NCBI RefSeq assembly: GCF_023701485.1
Contig: NZ_JAMQBK010000032.1
Location: forward strand, 20,307 to 84,306
Length of the DNA stretch: 64,000 nt
Origin: Aporhodopirellula aestuarii
GTDB taxonomy: Bacteria; Planctomycetota; Planctomycetia; Pirellulales; Pirellulaceae
Direction of reading: 5' to 3'
A program made the position numbers and the translations under genes. The notes under the pieces are model-generated. The model made no database searches, was not told the DNA's origin, and saw only the letters and a program-made list of their open reading frames with translations. Shown here piece by piece: positions 62,101-64,000 of this stretch (position 1 is its first letter; each line of letters opens with the position of its first letter).

Positions 62101-62174
62101 TCGCCGTTAAACGCCGACTCAGCCCGCAAATCGCGGGCTGTTTTCGTTTCCACCCCACCGTCATCGCGAATGAC

Positions 62175-62540
62175 TCAACGTGACCGGAACGGCAACTTTG
62201 GGCCGAGCTGGCTTGAATCGGATGCGTTCACAGGTGCATCAGCCGCACAATCCGAGACGGGGTAGGCGAGCAAAAGATCGCCAACACCTCGACCGCCTCT
62301 GCCGTGTTGCAGCAACCGAGTATCTGCCTAGGTGTTCATCGGAAAATCGACATTGCTGTGACGCATCGCTGCCTGGGCAACACGAACAGCCACGCCAGCC
62401 AACGACAAGGGCGTCCCAAAACTGTGGCGTAAAGCATGAACGTGAACGATGCAGCCCTCGGCAACTTTTCTGGGGCTGCTAGCGGCAACAATGTCGCGGT
62501 TCATGATCCGCGGCACTCCCGAACGAAAATAAAGCCCCGT
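62175..62540 (-). pseudogene. Tyrosine recombinase (phage integrase) remnant
   Basis: Translated on the minus strand, the segment contains VHVHALRHSFGTPLSLAGVA and VRVAQAAMRHSNVDFPMNT, which match the catalytic core of planctomycete tyrosine integrases. The second and third catalytic residues, His/Arg in HALRHSFGT and the RH of AAMRHS, are present. The nucleophile tyrosine that should follow MNT is replaced by a TAG stop at 62328-62330; reading past it, the frame continues as ADTRLL and more before a TGA at 62175. The N-terminal half is absent. It is therefore a dead fragment of an integrase left after a mobile element inserted near tRNA-Pro. The sequence between 62541 and 62837 shows no gene. 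Confidence 0.85.
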
Positions 62541-62837
62541 CTGAAACGCTCGTGTCCTATCATCAGACGGTGCTCAGCCGTTTCGACGGGTTGCAGAAAA
62601 TTGGCCGACGTCTTTAGCCCGGATATTACGTAGGCCGGACCGAGGTCGCGAAAAACCCTGCCGTATCCGCATAAACCTGATTTGCTCGAAATACATTCTG
62701 TTATTTTCAAAATCAATCAATTTGCGACCGTAGTTCCGGCTTGGCAATGGTTGATGCGATACGGCCTACGAATCGCGTGCAATATCCGGGTTAGCGCACA
62801 AGGCTTCGCTACCACTTCTCTTTAGGACTTTCGTCAC

Positions 62838-63719
62838 ATGAAGATTTTGTTTCCAACACTTGTCATCGCCTCGCTAGCTGCGATGTCAAATATCTCAAGC
62901 TCACAACTGTACTCACAAGAGACTGTGGTGGCCCCCGCCGGTGCCGCCGCGTCCACAGACTCCCAAGCCACGCCCGGCCGAACATCTCCTTTCACCCAAC
63001 TGGTGTGGCAGGACGAGTTCGACGGCGAGATGCTGGACTACAGCAAGTGGGGCGTCGAAGTCAACGCATTTGGTGGCGGCAATAGCGAGTTGCAAATTTA
63101 TACCGACCGTTCGGAAAACGTTCGGGTCGAAGACGGATGTCTCGTTTTGGAGGCGCGGAAAGACAATGCTGCGGTAAGTGGCACCGCGCGTGAGTACTCC
63201 TCGGGACGAGTGCGAACCAAGAACCGGGGTGACTGGAAGTATGGCCGCATCGAAATCAGAGCTCAATTGCCTTCAGGTGCCGGGCTCTGGCCGGCAATCT
63301 GGATGTTGCCAACGGAAGACCGCTATGGTGGGTGGGCGGCCAGTGGCGAAATCGACATCATGGAAATGCGTGGGCAAGAACCCAACATTGTCTTGGGGAC
63401 GCTGCACTATGGAGCGACGTGGCCCAACAATAAGTTTTCGGGGGATCAGTTCACACTGCCCGAGGGCAGCTTTGCGGATGACTTCCACGTCTTCACCGTT
63501 GATTGGCGTGAAGGGGAAATCCAGTGGTTGATCGATGGCCAGCACTATCAAACACAGACGGAGTGGACAACGGAGGGCCACGAATTCCCAGCCCCCTTCG
63601 ACCAAAAATTTCACCTTTTGATCAATCTTGCTGTCGGCGGTCACTTCCTTGGGCCCCCCAACGACTCGACACCGTTTCCAGCCAAGATGCTGGTCGATTA
63701 CGTCCGCGTCTACCAATAA
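62838..63719 (+). CDS. Secreted GH16 beta-glucanase (laminarinase-like)
   Basis: This 293-residue protein has a signal peptide (MKILFPTLVIASLAAMSNIS) and a GH16 catalytic domain: LVWQDEFDGEMLDYSKWGVE at the start, the SGEIDIMEMRG active site with nucleophile E171, D173 and acid/base E176, and the closing segment INLAVGGHFLGPP. The EIDIME pattern without the extra insertion is typical of beta-1,3- and mixed-linkage glucanases. It would degrade algal laminarin outside the cell, as suits a marine planctomycete. It lies next to the integrase remnant and could have come with that element. Confidence 0.92.
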   Translation: MKILFPTLVIASLAAMSNISSSQLYSQETVVAPAGAAASTDSQATPGRTSPFTQLVWQDEFDGEMLDYSKWGVEVNAFGGGNSELQIYTDRSENVRVEDGCLVLEARKDNAAVSGTAREYSSGRVRTKNRGDWKYGRIEIRAQLPSGAGLWPAIWMLPTEDRYGGWAASGEIDIMEMRGQEPNIVLGTLHYGATWPNNKFSGDQFTLPEGSFADDFHVFTVDWREGEIQWLIDGQHYQTQTEWTTEGHEFPAPFDQKFHLLINLAVGGHFLGPPNDSTPFPAKMLVDYVRVYQ

Positions 63720-64000
63720 CGCGGGATTGCATCACTCCAATCCGGTCACTGCGATGGATCTGTGGGGCCAGGGACTGCGACAGCGAGGTCCGCTTGGATG
63801 ACACGTGCAGTGATCGGGACGTGGTCTGCCTAGCCCGCAATGAACAAGGCAAGGGGTTTGGGTCGCACGTGGCAGACCAAGTTCAGCCCCATCGACATTC
63901 CGGCCGCCTGCCCAAGTAGGCTTCCGCCCCCGAGACTCCTGGACTGACTCAGCGATTTGTGCCGTGGTGCCTTTGAAATCGGCTAGAGCATTTTCCTTAT
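63720..64000. other. Featureless end of the window
   Basis: No credible coding frame, RNA gene or repeat is seen in the last 281 nt; the frame at 63524-63919 overlaps the GH16 gene and is not protein-like. A gene beginning beyond the edge is possible. Confidence 0.5.

Overview
The window looks like chromosomal DNA of a planctomycete, most likely of the Pirellulaceae (Rhodopirellula-like). The evidence is a DUF1559 pseudopilin, a ribosomal protein L17 with a large internal insertion, a 2,000-residue polytopic membrane protein, degenerate planctomycete-type tyrosine integrase sequence, many GTG/TTG starts with poor Shine-Dalgarno sites, and ribosomal clusters missing genes that most bacteria keep there. 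The assignment comes from gene content; no search was run.

Layout. 1-6570 (+): the end of an ECF-type sigma factor gene, a membrane protein, three GspF-like membrane proteins in a row, three pseudopilin-like proteins and a DUF1559 pseudopilin. Most of these genes overlap by a few bases, so they probably form one translationally coupled type II secretion/pilus-like operon. 6635-10919 (-): a polytopic membrane protein, an AlkA-like DNA glycosylase and monomeric isocitrate dehydrogenase. 11208-14160 (+): rplY, pth, rpsF, ssb and rplI, followed by tRNA-Leu(UAG) and a UUCG-capped terminator. 14412-16088 (-): a small membrane protein and ribBA.

16221-33822 (-) is the most unusual part: ten consecutive genes on one strand that look like a lipid-type biosynthesis and export locus. 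Its centre is a 913-residue fusion of a class III aminotransferase with a cyanobacterial-type acyl-ACP reductase, an arrangement suited to turning an acyl thioester into an aldehyde and then a primary fatty amine. Around it are an acyl-CoA dehydrogenase, a flavin monooxygenase coupled to a fatty acid desaturase, an MMPL/RND transporter with a LolA-like periplasmic protein, a cNMP-binding patatin, a START-like protein, a DadA/PuuB-like amine oxidase and a membrane-anchored DUF2156 transferase. The gaps in this region carry interspersed palindromic repeats.

33989-45383: a tiny membrane protein, YihY with a fused winged helix, a D-2-hydroxyacid dehydrogenase, a secreted TPR protein, a small HExxH membrane protein, pyruvate kinase, a tRNA-dihydrouridine synthase, a sulfatase-fold membrane enzyme and a FixJ-type response regulator. 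45485-49463 (-): fatty acid synthesis genes in the order rpmF-fabD-fabG-acpP-fabF, with plsX and fabH absent. 49718-52334 (+): rpsM-rpsK-rpoA-rplQ without rpsD. 52810-58995 (-): the giant membrane protein. 59270-64000: an rRNA methyltransferase-like protein, a small membrane protein, an M28 peptidase/glutaminyl cyclase-like protein, tRNA-Pro(GGG), an integrase remnant and a secreted GH16 beta-glucanase.
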